A DNA stretch of 64,000 bases from the NCBI RefSeq assembly GCF_963378095.1, contig NZ_OY726397.1:4526001-4590000 (forward strand), in the 5' to 3' direction. Source of the stretch: Mycolicibacterium sp. MU0053 (lineage in GTDB: Bacteria; Actinomycetota; Actinomycetes; Mycobacteriales; Mycobacteriaceae). The notes below the pieces were generated by a model. That model was not told where the DNA came from, made no database searches, and saw only the letters and a list, made by a program, of their open reading frames with translations. Numbering within the stretch: position 1 is the stretch's first letter; each line of letters opens with the position of its first letter. The position numbers and the translations under genes are program-made. Shown here piece by piece: positions 25,768-35,744 of this stretch.

Positions 25768-26952
25768 CTAGCAGCGAGCGGGCCCCTTGATCCCCGCGAC
25801 CCGGTGCAGCGACGCCTCGACCGCCGGCAGCTGCAGTTCGCCGGCGGCCACCGCCGCTTCGAGGCGATCCAGGACCGCCGGCACCTCGCCGGTGCTCACC
25901 CACAGCGCGACGTCGACCCCGGCCTGCAGGCTGCGCAGCACCGCCTCCGGGACCCCGAAGCGCTGGTTGATGGCCCCCATCGAGGACAGGTCGTCGCTGA
26001 AGACCGGACCGTTGAAGCTCGGTCCGCCGTACGCGCCGTTGCGCAACAGCGCGACCGCGGCGCCGCTGAGGCTGGCCGGGTCAGCGCCGGTCAGGCCCGG
26101 GACCTGCATGTGGCCCATCATCACCCCGACCGGGCCCTGTGTGGTCAGCGTGCGGTACGGCACCAGATCGGTGGCCTTGAGTTCTTCCAGTGGCGGGGTG
26201 ACCACGCCGCTGACATGCGAGTCGCCGGAGGCGTTGCCGTGGCCGGGGAAGTGCTTGAGGACCGGCAGCACGCCGCCGTCGCGCAGGCCGCGGGCATAGG
26301 CACCCGCGTACTCGGTGACGACCGCCGGATCGGACCCGAAGGACCGGTCGCCGATCACGGTGTTGTCGGCGGCGTCGGTCACGTCCACCACGGGTGCGAA
26401 GTCGACGGTGATGCCATGGCCGCGCATCTTGCGGCCGCGCTCCAACGCGATCTGATAGACCTCGTCGGGGGTCTTGGTGTCGGCCAGCACCCGCGGCGAG
26501 GGTTGGCTGCCGATCAGCGCGGACAGCCGTTGCACGCGCCCGCCCTCTTCGTCCACGCTGACCGCCAGCGGCAACGGTTGCGCATTGGCCGCGATCTCGG
26601 CGAGCGTGCCGTCGGTGAGCATCGACCGGTCCGTCCAGCTGCCGATGAAGATGCCGCCGACGCGGTGGTCGGCGACCACGGCCCGGGCGTCGGCCCCGCT
26701 GGTGACCCCGACCATCAGCAGTTGTGCCAGCTTGTCGCGGGTCGACAGCGTCGACAGGTCGCCGCAGATCGCCGGCGCCTGCGGAATCGGGTTGCTCAGC
26801 GGCACCGAGGCCGGCGACGACTGCGCCTGGGCCCCGGGTGCCGCCGCGGGCTCCGCGGCGGGCTGCTGGGTTGCCGGTGCGCACGCCATCAGCAAAGCCG
26901 GGAGCGTGGCCACCGAGACGACTGCGCGGGTGAGCGTCGAGGAGAAAGCCAT
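25768..26952 (-). CDS. lpqI: LpqI: lipoprotein glycoside hydrolase family 3 (NagZ-like)
   Basis: A protein of 394 aa (Rv0237 LpqI is 388 aa). A lipoprotein signal ends in PALLMAC with Cys as lipidation site, followed by a Pro/Ala/Gln-rich linker. The family 3 catalytic domain has the NagZ signature KHFPGHGNASGDSH with its acid/base His, and the nucleophile Asp in FSDDLSSMG. It is expected to remove N-acetylglucosamine from peptidoglycan fragments at the outer face of the membrane. It diverges from a universal stress protein gene. The tetR-lpqI spacing found in M. tuberculosis is here interrupted by the catabolic island. Confidence 0.93.
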   Translation of the reverse strand: MAFSSTLTRAVVSVATLPALLMACAPATQQPAAEPAAAPGAQAQSSPASVPLSNPIPQAPAICGDLSTLSTRDKLAQLLMVGVTSGADARAVVADHRVGGIFIGSWTDRSMLTDGTLAEIAANAQPLPLAVSVDEEGGRVQRLSALIGSQPSPRVLADTKTPDEVYQIALERGRKMRGHGITVDFAPVVDVTDAADNTVIGDRSFGSDPAVVTEYAGAYARGLRDGGVLPVLKHFPGHGNASGDSHVSGVVTPPLEELKATDLVPYRTLTTQGPVGVMMGHMQVPGLTGADPASLSGAAVALLRNGAYGGPSFNGPVFSDDLSSMGAINQRFGVPEAVLRSLQAGVDVALWVSTGEVPAVLDRLEAAVAAGELQLPAVEASLHRVAGIKGPARC

Positions 26953-27126
26953 ACCTCATGCTTTCATGTGATCTGCGTCCAGTCAGCGTCCGGTTGCTGT
27001 TCGCCGATCGGTTAGGGTGCGGAAACGGCTCGGAAGCGCGCGACACGCCGTTTTATTCTTGGGCGTCCAGCCGATGAATTTCGCAGTCCTGACCGGAGCC
27101 GCGCCGCCAGAAGGGGATCATGGGGC

Positions 27127-27588
27127 ATGTCTGTCGTACTGATCGCCTACGACGGAACCTCCAATGCGCGCCGGGCCGTCAACTATGCGGGGCGCTTCCT
27201 GAGCGCCAAGCGCGTGGTGGTGCTGACGGTGTGGGCGCCGATCCGCTCGGGCCCCGACCCGATCAGCGTCGATCTCGACGGCCCGCCCGATCCGGTCGAT
27301 GATCCCGATGACGAACACGACATCGCCTACGCCGACGCGCTGCGCACCAACGCCGAGGGCACCGAACTCGCGGCCGCGGCCGGGCTCAACGCGGAACCGA
27401 TGTGCGTGCCCGTCCAGGGCACCGTGTGGCGGGCGATCATCGACGCCGCCGACCGCATCGACGCCGACCTGGTGGTCTCCGGGACGCGCGGCACCACCGG
27501 ATTGCGTTCGTTGCTGCAGTCCAGCGTCGCCGACCATGTGCTGCGGCACGGCCGGCGCCCGGTGCTCATCGTGCCCCCGGGACACTGA
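27127..27588 (+). CDS. Universal stress protein family, single domain
   Basis: A protein of 153 aa with one Usp domain. It begins SVVLIAYDGTSNARRAV, with the first-strand Asp, and ends with the ATP-binding pattern G-2x-G-9x-G-(S/T)-like SGTRGTTGLRSLLQSS...RPVLIVPPG. Such proteins bind ATP and act in persistence or stress responses. The ATG at 27127 follows an AAGGGG-like site. It lies between lpqI and the small Rv0236A-like gene; I do not recall a Usp gene at this place in M. tuberculosis. Confidence 0.88.
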   Translation: MSVVLIAYDGTSNARRAVNYAGRFLSAKRVVVLTVWAPIRSGPDPISVDLDGPPDPVDDPDDEHDIAYADALRTNAEGTELAAAAGLNAEPMCVPVQGTVWRAIIDAADRIDADLVVSGTRGTTGLRSLLQSSVADHVLRHGRRPVLIVPPGH

Positions 27589-27646
27589 TCCCGTCGTGCT
27601 AGGTTGGCGGACGAACAAAACCGATCCATCACGCTGAGGAGCCCCC

Positions 27647-27820
27647 ATGACCCGGTTCGTGGTGCCTGCCGCCGCCAGCATTGTGGTCGGTCTGCTTCTC
27701 GGCGCAGCGGCCGTGTTCGGGGTCTCCCTGATGGTTCAGCAGGACACCAAGCCGCCGCTGACCGCGGGCGACCCGGGGTCGTCGGTGCTCAACCGCGTCG
27801 AATACGGCGACCGCAGCTGA
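27647..27820 (+). CDS. 57-aa membrane-anchored or secreted small protein (Rv0236A-like)
   Basis: Translates as a 57-residue protein. A short N-terminus (MTRFVVPAAA) leads into a single hydrophobic helix (SIVVGLLLGAAAVFGVSLMV), followed by a polar tail ending in NRVEYGDRS. GAGGAG lies six bases before the ATG. Length and position immediately before aftD match the M. tuberculosis small protein Rv0236A. The tail is probably exported; it may be a small partner of AftD or of the envelope machinery (inference from linkage only). Confidence 0.82.
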   Translation: MTRFVVPAAASIVVGLLLGAAAVFGVSLMVQQDTKPPLTAGDPGSSVLNRVEYGDRS

Positions 27821-27866
27821 CCTGAGCGCCTCACCGGTAGCGACCCGTCCGGGAGGGTCGATCGCC

Positions 27867-30800
27867 GTGCCGCACACCAGCACCTTCGAGCCGCTGTCCC
27901 GCCGCTGGTTATGGGTCGCTGGTCTGATCGCGCTGCTGCTGACGCTCGCGCAGTCGCCCGGACAGATCGCGCCGGACACCAAACTCGACCTCACCGCCAA
28001 TCCGTTGCGGTTCCTCAGCCGCGCCGCCGACCTGTGGAACAGCGACCTCCCGTTCGGGCAGGCGCAGAACCAGGCCTACGGCTACCTGTTCCCGCACGGG
28101 GCCTTCTTCCTGGCCGGCGATCTGTTGGGCGTGCCGAGCTGGATGATCCAGCGACTGTGGTGGGCGATCCTGCTGACCGCCGGATTCTGGGGCATCCTGC
28201 GGGTCGCCGAGGCGCTCGGCATCGGCACCACCTCCTCGCGGGTACTGGCCGGTGTCGCGTTCGCGCTGTCCCCGCGGGTGCTCAGCACCCTGGGTTCGAT
28301 CTCCTCGGAAACCCTGCCGATGATGCTCGCCCCGTGGGTGCTGCTGCCGGTCATCCTCGCGATGCGCGGCGGACACGGGCACTCGCTGCGCATCCTGGCC
28401 GCGCGCTCGGCCGTCGCGGTCGCGCTGATGGGCGCGGTGAACGCCGTCGCCACGCTGACGGCGTGCCTGCCCGCGTTGCTCTGGTGGGCCTGTCACCGGC
28501 CCAACCGGCAGTGGCTGCGGTTCAGTGGGTGGTGGCTGCTGGCCACCGCGCTGGCGGTGACCTGGTGGGTGGTGGCGCTGGCCTCATTGGGCCGGATCAG
28601 TCCGCCGTTCCTGGACTACATCGAATCCTCCGGGGTCACCACGCAGTGGACCTCGCTGATCGAGGTGCTGCGCGGCACCGACAGCTGGACGCCGTTCGTG
28701 GCGCCCAACGCGACCGCCGGCAGCTCGCTGGTCACCGGTCCGTTGGCAATTCTGGCCACCACGCTGGTGGCCGCGGCCGGGGTGGCCGGTCTGGCGCTGC
28801 GCACGATGCCGGCGCGCGGGCGCCTGGTGACCATGCTGCTGGTCGGGGTCACGCTGCTGGCGGTCGGCTATTCCGGTGGCCTGGGCTCGCCGGTGGCCGG
28901 CTATGTGCAGGCGTTTCTGGACGCCGAGGGCGCCCCGCTGCGCAATGTCCACAAGCTCGAGCCGCTGGTGCGGATCCCGATCGTGCTCGGCATCGCCCAT
29001 CTCCTGGGCCGCATCCCGCTGCCGGGCAGCGCGCCCCGGCCGACGTGGCTGCGCGCCTACACCCATCCCGAGGACGACAAGCGCGTCGCGGTCGGGATCG
29101 TGGTGCTCGCTGCACTCACCGCCGCCACGTCGCTGGCCTGGACCGCGCGCCTGACCCCGCCCGGGTCGTTCTCGGCGATCCCGGACTACTGGCACGAGGC
29201 CGCGGGCTGGCTCACCGAACACAACACCGGTGCGCCGACGCCGGGCCGGGCGCTGGTGGTCCCGGGCGCCCCGTTTGCGACGCAGATCTGGGGCAACAGC
29301 CGCGATGAGCCGCTGCAGGTACTCGGCGAAAGCCCCTGGGGAGTACGCGATTCCATTCCGCTGACCCCGCCACAGGCCATCCGCGCGCTGGATTCGGTGC
29401 AGCGGCTGTTGGCCGCGGGCCGGCCCTCGACGGGCCTGGCCGACACCCTGGCCCGCCAGGGGGTGTCCCATCTGGTGCTGCGCAACGACCTGGATCCGGA
29501 GCACTCCCGCTCGGCCCGCCCGATCCTGGTGCACCGCGCCATCGAGGGGTCACCGGGCCTGACGAAGGTCGCCGAATTCGGCGATCCGGTGGGACCGGGA
29601 ACGCTGGAGGGATTCATCACCGACAGCGGTCTGCGCCCCCGCTACCCCGCGGTCGAGATCTTCCGGGTCGAACCCGCCCACACCGGCGTCGAGAACCCCG
29701 GCGCGCCCTACCTCGCCGACACCGCCGACCTGGCGCGCATCGACGGCGGTCCCGAGGTGCTGCTGCGTCTCGACGAACGCCGCCGGTCCGCCGGCGACTC
29801 CCCCTTGGGGCCGGTGCTGCTCACCCAGGACGCGCGCGCCGCGGGCCTGCCGACCGAGTTGGTCACCGTCACCGACACCCCGGTGGCCCGCGAAACCGAC
29901 TACGGCCGGGTCGACGACCATTCCTCGGCGGCGCGCGCCGAGGGCGATGAACGACATACCCACAACCGGGTGCCAGACTATCCGAGCCCCGGCGCGCAAC
30001 CGCGCCACGGCGCGTGGACCGGCGGCCGGATCACCACCTCGAGTTCGGCCGCGGACGCCACGGCGCTGCCGCATGTCGCGCCGGCCGCCGGTGCGGCCGC
30101 GGCGATCGACGGCGACTCGGCCACCAGTTGGGTGTCCAATTCGTTGCAGGCCGCGGTCGGCCAGTGGTTGCAGATCGACTTCGACCACCCCGTGACCAAC
30201 GCGACCATGACGATGACCCCCAGCGCCTCGACCATCGGCGTCCAGGTCAGCCGGATCGAGATCGCCACCGCGGGCGGCACCACGACGCTGCGGGTCGACG
30301 AACCCGGTCAGCCGGTGACCGTGGCGCTGCCCTACGGCGAGACACCGTGGGTGCGGATCAGCGCCGCGGCCACCGAGGACAACTCCGGGGGCGTGCAGTT
30401 CGGCATCACCGACCTGGTTGTCAACCAGTACGACGCCGCCGGATTCGCGCATCAGGTCGACCTGCGACACACGATGGAAGTGCCCGGCCCGCCGCCGGAT
30501 GCGGCGGTGGCCCGCTGGGATCTCGGTTCGGAGTTCCTGGGCCGGTCCGGATGCATCGCCGGCGTCGAGGCCGTGCACTGCGCCTCGGCGCTGGCGCTGG
30601 CACCCGAAGAGCTGGTCAACCTGAGCCGCACCCTGACTGTCCCGCAGCCGATTTCGGTCACACCGGCGATCTGGGTCCGGCCCCGGCAGGGCCCGGCGCT
30701 GGCCGAGCTGGTGCGGGAGCCCGAAACCACCCGCGCCGACGGCGATTCCGACTCCTTCGACGTACTCGGCACGGCCTTCGCCGCCACCGATGGCGACCCC

Positions 30801-32105
30801 CGCACGTCCTGGACCGCGCCGCAGGGCGTGATCCGCAACCACGGCGCGCCGACGCTGACGATCACCCTGCCCGAGCCGACCGAGGTGGGCGCGCTGCGGC
30901 TGACGCCGAGTTCCTCGGACCTGCCCACCACTCCCACCCTGGTGGCGATCGACCTCGGTCACGGTCCGCAGGTGCGCCCCCTCTACGGCGACGGCCGGCA
31001 GACGCTGCAGCTGCACCCGACCGTCACCAGCTCCATCAAGCTGAGCATCCTGGAGTGGGAAGACGTGATCGACCGCACCGCACTGGGTTTCGACCAGATC
31101 AAGCCGCCCGGGCTGGCCGAGGTGCAGGCGTTGCGGCCGAACGGGACGCCGATCGCGGCGGCCGACGCGGCACGCAACGGAGCGCGCGCGATCACCATCG
31201 GCTGCGACGCCGGCCCGGTGCTCGCGGTCGCCGGCCGGTTCGTGAACACCTCGGTTTCCACCACGGTCGACGAGCTGCTGGACGGCGGCCCCTTGCGGGC
31301 CACGCCGTGCGAGTCGACGCCGATCGCGCTGCCCGCCGGTCAGCAGGAGCTGTTGGTCAGCCCGGGCGCGGCGTTCATCGTCGACGGTGTGCAGTTGTCC
31401 GGCCCGGCGGCCGGGCAGCTGCGGGCCGCAGCCACCGCCGCCGCGCCCGCTGCGCAGTGGTCCGCCGACAGGCGCGAACTGCACGTGCCGGGCGGCGCGG
31501 CCGAGCGGGTGCTCGTCGTCCCCGAGAGTGTGAACCCGGGCTGGACCGCGCGCGCCCCCGACGGCACCGCGCTGACGCCGGTGACCGTCAACGGCTGGCA
31601 ACAGGGCTGGGTCGTGCCGGCGGCCACGGCGGGGACCGTGACACTGAGCTTCGCCGCCAATTCGCTCTACCGCGCCGGGCTGGCGGGCGGTCTGGCGCTG
31701 CTGCCGCTGCTGGCGGCGTTGGCGTTGCTGCCGAGCCGGCGACGACGCACCGAGGAGCCGGTGCCGACGTGGCGGCCCGGCCGGTGGACGGCGGTCGCGG
31801 CGGCGACGGCGGCCGGCACGCTGATCTCCGGGGCCGTGGGTGCGGTGGTCTTCGCGGCCGCGGCGGGCCTGGTGTACCTGCTGCGGGATCGTCCCCGCGC
31901 GGACCGCTGGGTGACCCTGGGTGGCTCGTCGGTCGCGCTGACGCTGGCCGGCGCGGCGCTGTCGCGCTACCCGTGGCGTTCGGTCGACGGCTACGTCGGC
32001 CACTCGCCCGGCGTGCAACTCCTGGCCCTGCTCAGCCTCGCCCTGCTGGCCGCCACCCTCCCCCGCTTCGCCCAATCTCACCGTTCGGCCACAAAGGTCG
32101 AGTAG
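27867..32105 (+). CDS. aftD: Arabinofuranosyltransferase AftD
   Basis: A protein of 1412 aa (Rv0236c AftD is 1400 aa). An integral membrane GT-C enzyme that adds alpha-linked arabinofuranose from decaprenyl-phospho-arabinose to arabinogalactan and lipoarabinomannan outside the membrane. Residues ~10-440 hold many membrane segments with large loops. A long exported region follows, with carbohydrate-binding/discoidin-like beta-sandwiches around residues 700-850 and 960-1050. Final hydrophobic segments lie near residues 1260-1405. The start is GTG 27867 with GGGAGG ten bases upstream. It follows the small protein gene by 46 bases. Confidence 0.93.
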   Translation: MPHTSTFEPLSRRWLWVAGLIALLLTLAQSPGQIAPDTKLDLTANPLRFLSRAADLWNSDLPFGQAQNQAYGYLFPHGAFFLAGDLLGVPSWMIQRLWWAILLTAGFWGILRVAEALGIGTTSSRVLAGVAFALSPRVLSTLGSISSETLPMMLAPWVLLPVILAMRGGHGHSLRILAARSAVAVALMGAVNAVATLTACLPALLWWACHRPNRQWLRFSGWWLLATALAVTWWVVALASLGRISPPFLDYIESSGVTTQWTSLIEVLRGTDSWTPFVAPNATAGSSLVTGPLAILATTLVAAAGVAGLALRTMPARGRLVTMLLVGVTLLAVGYSGGLGSPVAGYVQAFLDAEGAPLRNVHKLEPLVRIPIVLGIAHLLGRIPLPGSAPRPTWLRAYTHPEDDKRVAVGIVVLAALTAATSLAWTARLTPPGSFSAIPDYWHEAAGWLTEHNTGAPTPGRALVVPGAPFATQIWGNSRDEPLQVLGESPWGVRDSIPLTPPQAIRALDSVQRLLAAGRPSTGLADTLARQGVSHLVLRNDLDPEHSRSARPILVHRAIEGSPGLTKVAEFGDPVGPGTLEGFITDSGLRPRYPAVEIFRVEPAHTGVENPGAPYLADTADLARIDGGPEVLLRLDERRRSAGDSPLGPVLLTQDARAAGLPTELVTVTDTPVARETDYGRVDDHSSAARAEGDERHTHNRVPDYPSPGAQPRHGAWTGGRITTSSSAADATALPHVAPAAGAAAAIDGDSATSWVSNSLQAAVGQWLQIDFDHPVTNATMTMTPSASTIGVQVSRIEIATAGGTTTLRVDEPGQPVTVALPYGETPWVRISAAATEDNSGGVQFGITDLVVNQYDAAGFAHQVDLRHTMEVPGPPPDAAVARWDLGSEFLGRSGCIAGVEAVHCASALALAPEELVNLSRTLTVPQPISVTPAIWVRPRQGPALAELVREPETTRADGDSDSFDVLGTAFAATDGDPRTSWTAPQGVIRNHGAPTLTITLPEPTEVGALRLTPSSSDLPTTPTLVAIDLGHGPQVRPLYGDGRQTLQLHPTVTSSIKLSILEWEDVIDRTALGFDQIKPPGLAEVQALRPNGTPIAAADAARNGARAITIGCDAGPVLAVAGRFVNTSVSTTVDELLDGGPLRATPCESTPIALPAGQQELLVSPGAAFIVDGVQLSGPAAGQLRAAATAAAPAAQWSADRRELHVPGGAAERVLVVPESVNPGWTARAPDGTALTPVTVNGWQQGWVVPAATAGTVTLSFAANSLYRAGLAGGLALLPLLAALALLPSRRRRTEEPVPTWRPGRWTAVAAATAAGTLISGAVGAVVFAAAAGLVYLLRDRPRADRWVTLGGSSVALTLAGAALSRYPWRSVDGYVGHSPGVQLLALLSLALLAATLPRFAQSHRSATKVE

Positions 32106-32151
32106 CTTCCGGCATTACGTCGGTTTCGGCGCCCCGCGTCGGGCCTGCGCC

Positions 32152-32157
32152 TAGCAT
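32152..32157 (+). promoter_or_regulatory. Candidate -10 box of php
   Basis: TAGCAT (TANNNT) sits eight bases before the GTG start of php. That spacing would give a transcript with no, or almost no, 5' leader. No clear -35 box is seen. Confidence 0.35.
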
Positions 32158-32165
32158 CTGCCGTT

Positions 32166-33143
32166 GTGACACAAGTCAACACCGTGCGTGGTCCCCTCGA
32201 CGTCGACGGCCTCGGCGCCACCCTGATGCACGAGCACGTCTTCGTGCTGTCGCCCGAGATGATGCAGAACGATCCGCAGGTGTGGGGCGACGAGCAGCAC
32301 CGTCAGGCCGACGCCGTCGCCCGGCTCAACGAGCTCAAGGCGCGCGGGGTGGACACCATCGTCGACCTGACGGTGATCGGCCTGGGCCGCTACATCCCCC
32401 GGATCGCCCAGATCGCGGCGGCCACCGACCTCAACATCGTCGTCGCGACCGGCGTGTACACCTACCACGACGTCCCGATGTACTACCACTTCCAGGGCCC
32501 GGGCACGGCACTGCCCGGACCGGACCCGATGGTCGACCTGTTCCTGCGGGACATCACCGAGGGCATCGCCGGCACCGGCATCAAGGCCGCGATCCTCAAG
32601 TGCGCCACCGACGAGCCGGGGCTGACCCGCGACGTCGAACGCGTGCTGCGCGCCGTGGCCCAGACGCACCGGGAGACCGGGGTGCCGATCTCCACCCACA
32701 CCCATGCCGCCACCCGGCGCGGCCTCGATCAGCAGCGCGTCTTCGTCGAGGAGGGCGTGGACCTGACCCGGGTGGTCATCGGTCACTGCGGGGACACCAC
32801 CGACCTCGACTACCTCGAGGAACTCATTGCAGCCGGGTCCTACATCGGTATGGACCGCTTTGGCGCCGACGTCTATCTGCCGACCGCCGAGCGCGTCGAC
32901 ACCGTGGCCCGGATGTGCGAACGCGGCCACGCCGAGAAGATGGTGCTCTCCCACGACGCCTCCTGCTTCATCGACTGGCTGCCCGAGGAGATGCTGCCGG
33001 TGGCCCTGCCCAACTGGCACTATCTGCACATCCACAACGACGTCCTGCCGGCGTTGCGCGAACGCGGCGTCACCGAGGCGCAGATCCACGCCATGCTCGT
33101 CGACAACCCCCGCAAGATCTTCGCCACCCAGGGCGGGTATTGA
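32166..33143 (+). CDS. php: Phosphotriesterase-homology protein Php (amidohydrolase superfamily)
   Basis: A protein of 325 aa (Rv0230c Php is 326 aa). A PTE-type TIM barrel with binuclear metal site: HEH in LMHEHVFV, carbamylated Lys in AAILKCATDE, His in ISTHTHA, His in VIGHCGDT and Asp in LSHDASC. Related enzymes hydrolyse lactones or phosphotriesters; the native substrate here is not known. The GTG start leaves no ribosome site, consistent with the -10 box just upstream. Its TGA overlaps the ATG of the broken ligase gene, suggesting the two were once one operon. Confidence 0.88.
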   Translation: MTQVNTVRGPLDVDGLGATLMHEHVFVLSPEMMQNDPQVWGDEQHRQADAVARLNELKARGVDTIVDLTVIGLGRYIPRIAQIAAATDLNIVVATGVYTYHDVPMYYHFQGPGTALPGPDPMVDLFLRDITEGIAGTGIKAAILKCATDEPGLTRDVERVLRAVAQTHRETGVPISTHTHAATRRGLDQQRVFVEEGVDLTRVVIGHCGDTTDLDYLEELIAAGSYIGMDRFGADVYLPTAERVDTVARMCERGHAEKMVLSHDASCFIDWLPEEMLPVALPNWHYLHIHNDVLPALRERGVTEAQIHAMLVDNPRKIFATQGGY

Positions 33144-34439
33144 TGACCACGATGACCACGCCCCCGATTCCCGTCCAACTCGCCGCGCTCGCGCGCGCCG
33201 CTCCCCAGGCCCCGGCGCTGACGTGTCAGGGCGTCACCGTCAGCCGCGCCGAGCTGGACACCTCGACGAACCGGCTGGCCCGCGCGTACGCCGAAAAGGG
33301 CGTCGGCCCCGGCGATTACGTCACGATCATGCTGCCGAACTCGATCGAATGGATTCAGGCGGCCATCGCGTGTTGGAAGCTCGGCGCCGTTCCGCAGCCG
33401 CTGACCCCCGCGCTGCCGGACGCCGAACTGGCCGAGATCCTCGACCTGCGGCAGCGCGCACTGCTGGTCGGTCGCGACGACCCGCGGCCAAGTGGACAGT
33501 GTCCCAGCCGGTTTCGCTCCCGACCCGACGCTGCCGGCCGAACCGTTGCCCGAGGCGGTGTCGCCGGTGTGGAAGGCGATGGCCTCCGGCGGCAGCACCG
33601 GGCGCCCCAAGTTGATCGAAGCCGGCGGCGACAGCCGCGTCACCTTCATGGCGACGGTGCCCACCATCATGCAGCGCGCGCTGGCGGTGTACCGCACCGA
33701 TCCCGGCGCCTACGACCTGTCCTCGATCCGGCGGCTGTGGCATCTGGCCGCGCCGTGCCCACCGGCGATCAAACAGGCCTGGATCGACCTCGTCGGACCC
33801 GAGGCGGTGTGGGAACTCTACGGCGGCACCGAATTACAGGCCCTGACGTTCATCTCCGGCACCGACTGGCTGACCCACCGCGGTTCGGTCGGCCGGGTGG
33901 TGACCGGCCAGATGAAGGTCCTCGACGACGAGGGTCACGAATGCGCGCCCGGCGAAGTCGGCGAGATCTATCTGCGTCCGGACCCGGGCAGCGGCCCCAC
34001 CTACCGCTACATCGGGGCGACCGCCAAGAGTCGAAACGGTTGGGACTCCCTGGGCGACCTCGGCTATTTCGACGACGAGGGCTACCTCTACCTCTCGGAC
34101 CGCCGCGTCGACATGTTCACCGTCGGTGGCAAGAACACCTATCCGGCCGAGATCGAGAACGCGCTCAACACCCACCCGGAGGTGTTGAGCGCCCTGGTGG
34201 TCGGCGTCCCGCACGACGACCTCGGGCAGGTGCCGCACGCCCTGGTGCAACTCGCGGCGGGCACCGCACCGGATGCCGAGGGGCTGCGCGAGTACCTGCG
34301 GCAGCGGTTAGAGGCCCACAAGGTGCCGCGCACCGTGGAGTTCGTCGACCATCCGCTGCGCGACGACGCCGGGAAGGCCCGCCGGTCGGCGGTGCGCGCC
34401 GAGGTCATTTCGCGACGACAGGCTCCGGCTGGTCGGTGA
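33143..34439 (+). pseudogene. Broken AMP-forming acyl-CoA ligase (frameshift plus internal deletion)
   Basis: The first frame (33143 to about 33490) encodes the N-terminal ~115 residues of an AMP-dependent ligase (ALTCQGVTVSRAELDT, YVTIMLPNSIEW). The homology then continues one frame over, from about 33492 to 34439. There the P-loop ASGGSTGRPKLIEAGG, A5 WELYGGTELQ, A8 LYLSDRRVDMFTVGG and a shortened C-terminal domain are visible. The Gly-rich loop is followed within a few residues by VTFMATVPTIMQ (junction near 33637), so about 60 residues including the substrate-pocket A4 region are missing. Two separate lesions make function unlikely unless the assembly is wrong. The end overlaps the opposing acyltransferase gene by 35 bases. 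Confidence 0.82.
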
Positions 34440-35601
34440 CCGAACTGTCCAGCGGGGGAACCGGATTGGCGCGGCGGTACTCCCAGTTGCGCAGCGCCTG
34501 CCGACACGGGTTCTCCACCAGCGCATAGCTCACGGCGGCCATCGCGATGCCGAACACCAGGGTCAGCAGCAGCACCACCGGCATGGCGCCGTTGAACACG
34601 AACTTGCCCACCAGCGGGAAGGCCATCGCCAGCGCCGCGAGGTGCCACACGAACAGCCCGTAGGACCAGCGGCCCAGCGTCACCATCACCGGGCTGCCCA
34701 GGAACCGGTGCGGCGTGTCGGGCCGGTCCAACACCAGCGGCGCCAGGAGGCCCCAGGCGATCACCGCTCCCATCGCGGTGCGCACCACGAACTGGTCCAG
34801 CCGGGCCGGGGTCATCCCCTCCGGCCCGGCCAACGGCGAGGCGGAGATCAGATAGGCCACCACCACGATGCCCGCCATCAGGACCCGGCGCTGCGCGAGC
34901 CGGTGCATCCAGCCGGGCGGGCTCACGGTCCATTCCGCGAGCAGCATCCCGGCCGCGAACCACGACGCATAGGCCGGCGGCCAGTTCAACGGGTTGACGC
35001 CCTCAGGGGTGTCGATCGGCAGCAACCCCCAGGCCAGGCTGGCGGCCGCCACCCCGGCGATGACGGGAATCCGGGCCCGTACCGGCAACCGCCGCGCCAG
35101 CAGGGCCAGCAGCGGCAGCGCCAGATAGAAGGTGACCTCGACCGACAGGCTCCACATCTGGGTCAGTCCCGGGGTCAGCGTCAGCGGCACATAGATCTGG
35201 GTGAGCGTCAGATTGGCCAGCCACACCGTCGGACTGGCGCCCATCGCGTCGGGCAGGAACAACAGGATGATCACGACGGCCAGCAGGTAGCCGGGCATGA
35301 TGCGCACGATGCGGGACCGCAGATAATGCCCGGTCGGGGGCCGGTCCCGCAGGTCGCGGGCCGCCGCGGCATGGCCCCGCCACAGCAGAAAGCCGGACAG
35401 CGCGAAGAACACCGCGACCGCCAGATCGAAACGCGCCCAGAGCCGCCCGGTGATCCCGCCGGACTGCGCGGTCTGAAACGCGACGTGGGTGATCACCACC
35501 CCGATGGCGGCGCAGGCCCGCAACCCCTCGACGGCCGGCAGGAAGCTGCGCGTGCCGCCGACCTCCGCGGGCGCGGGGTGCCGACCGGATACCTCGTTCA
35601 C
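34405..35601 (-). CDS. Membrane acyltransferase, family 3 (Rv0228-like)
   Basis: A protein of 398 aa (Rv0228 is 407 aa). An Acyltransferase_3 fold with about ten membrane segments. The family hallmarks near the N-terminus are the Arg-containing VEGLRACAA and the His in VVITHVAF. Members O-acylate sugars or lipids at the cytoplasmic membrane. Its place among arabinan and other envelope genes suggests an envelope glycan or glycolipid target. It diverges from the Rv0227c-like gene. Confidence 0.88.
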   Translation of the reverse strand: MNEVSGRHPAPAEVGGTRSFLPAVEGLRACAAIGVVITHVAFQTAQSGGITGRLWARFDLAVAVFFALSGFLLWRGHAAAARDLRDRPPTGHYLRSRIVRIMPGYLLAVVIILLFLPDAMGASPTVWLANLTLTQIYVPLTLTPGLTQMWSLSVEVTFYLALPLLALLARRLPVRARIPVIAGVAAASLAWGLLPIDTPEGVNPLNWPPAYASWFAAGMLLAEWTVSPPGWMHRLAQRRVLMAGIVVVAYLISASPLAGPEGMTPARLDQFVVRTAMGAVIAWGLLAPLVLDRPDTPHRFLGSPVMVTLGRWSYGLFVWHLAALAMAFPLVGKFVFNGAMPVVLLLTLVFGIAMAAVSYALVENPCRQALRNWEYRRANPVPPLDSSVTDQPEPVVAK

Positions 35602-35744
35602 CCGAACCAGTCTGCCCGCACCGCCGCGATGAGATTCGCCGAACCCCGGGTAGAGCGATGGAATTGGTGGGCACTCTAGTGTCTGCTGTTAGGGTCGAAC
35701 GGGTTTGCCTCAGCTGCCCGGACCGGAAGGAAGGTACGCGCGCC

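Noticed and set aside
35695..35708. KstR-like box (TCGAACGGGTTTGC) before the Rv0227c-like gene
   Set aside because: Seven of eight fixed positions, but no -10 box in register and no known sterol link; such matches are expected occasionally by chance.
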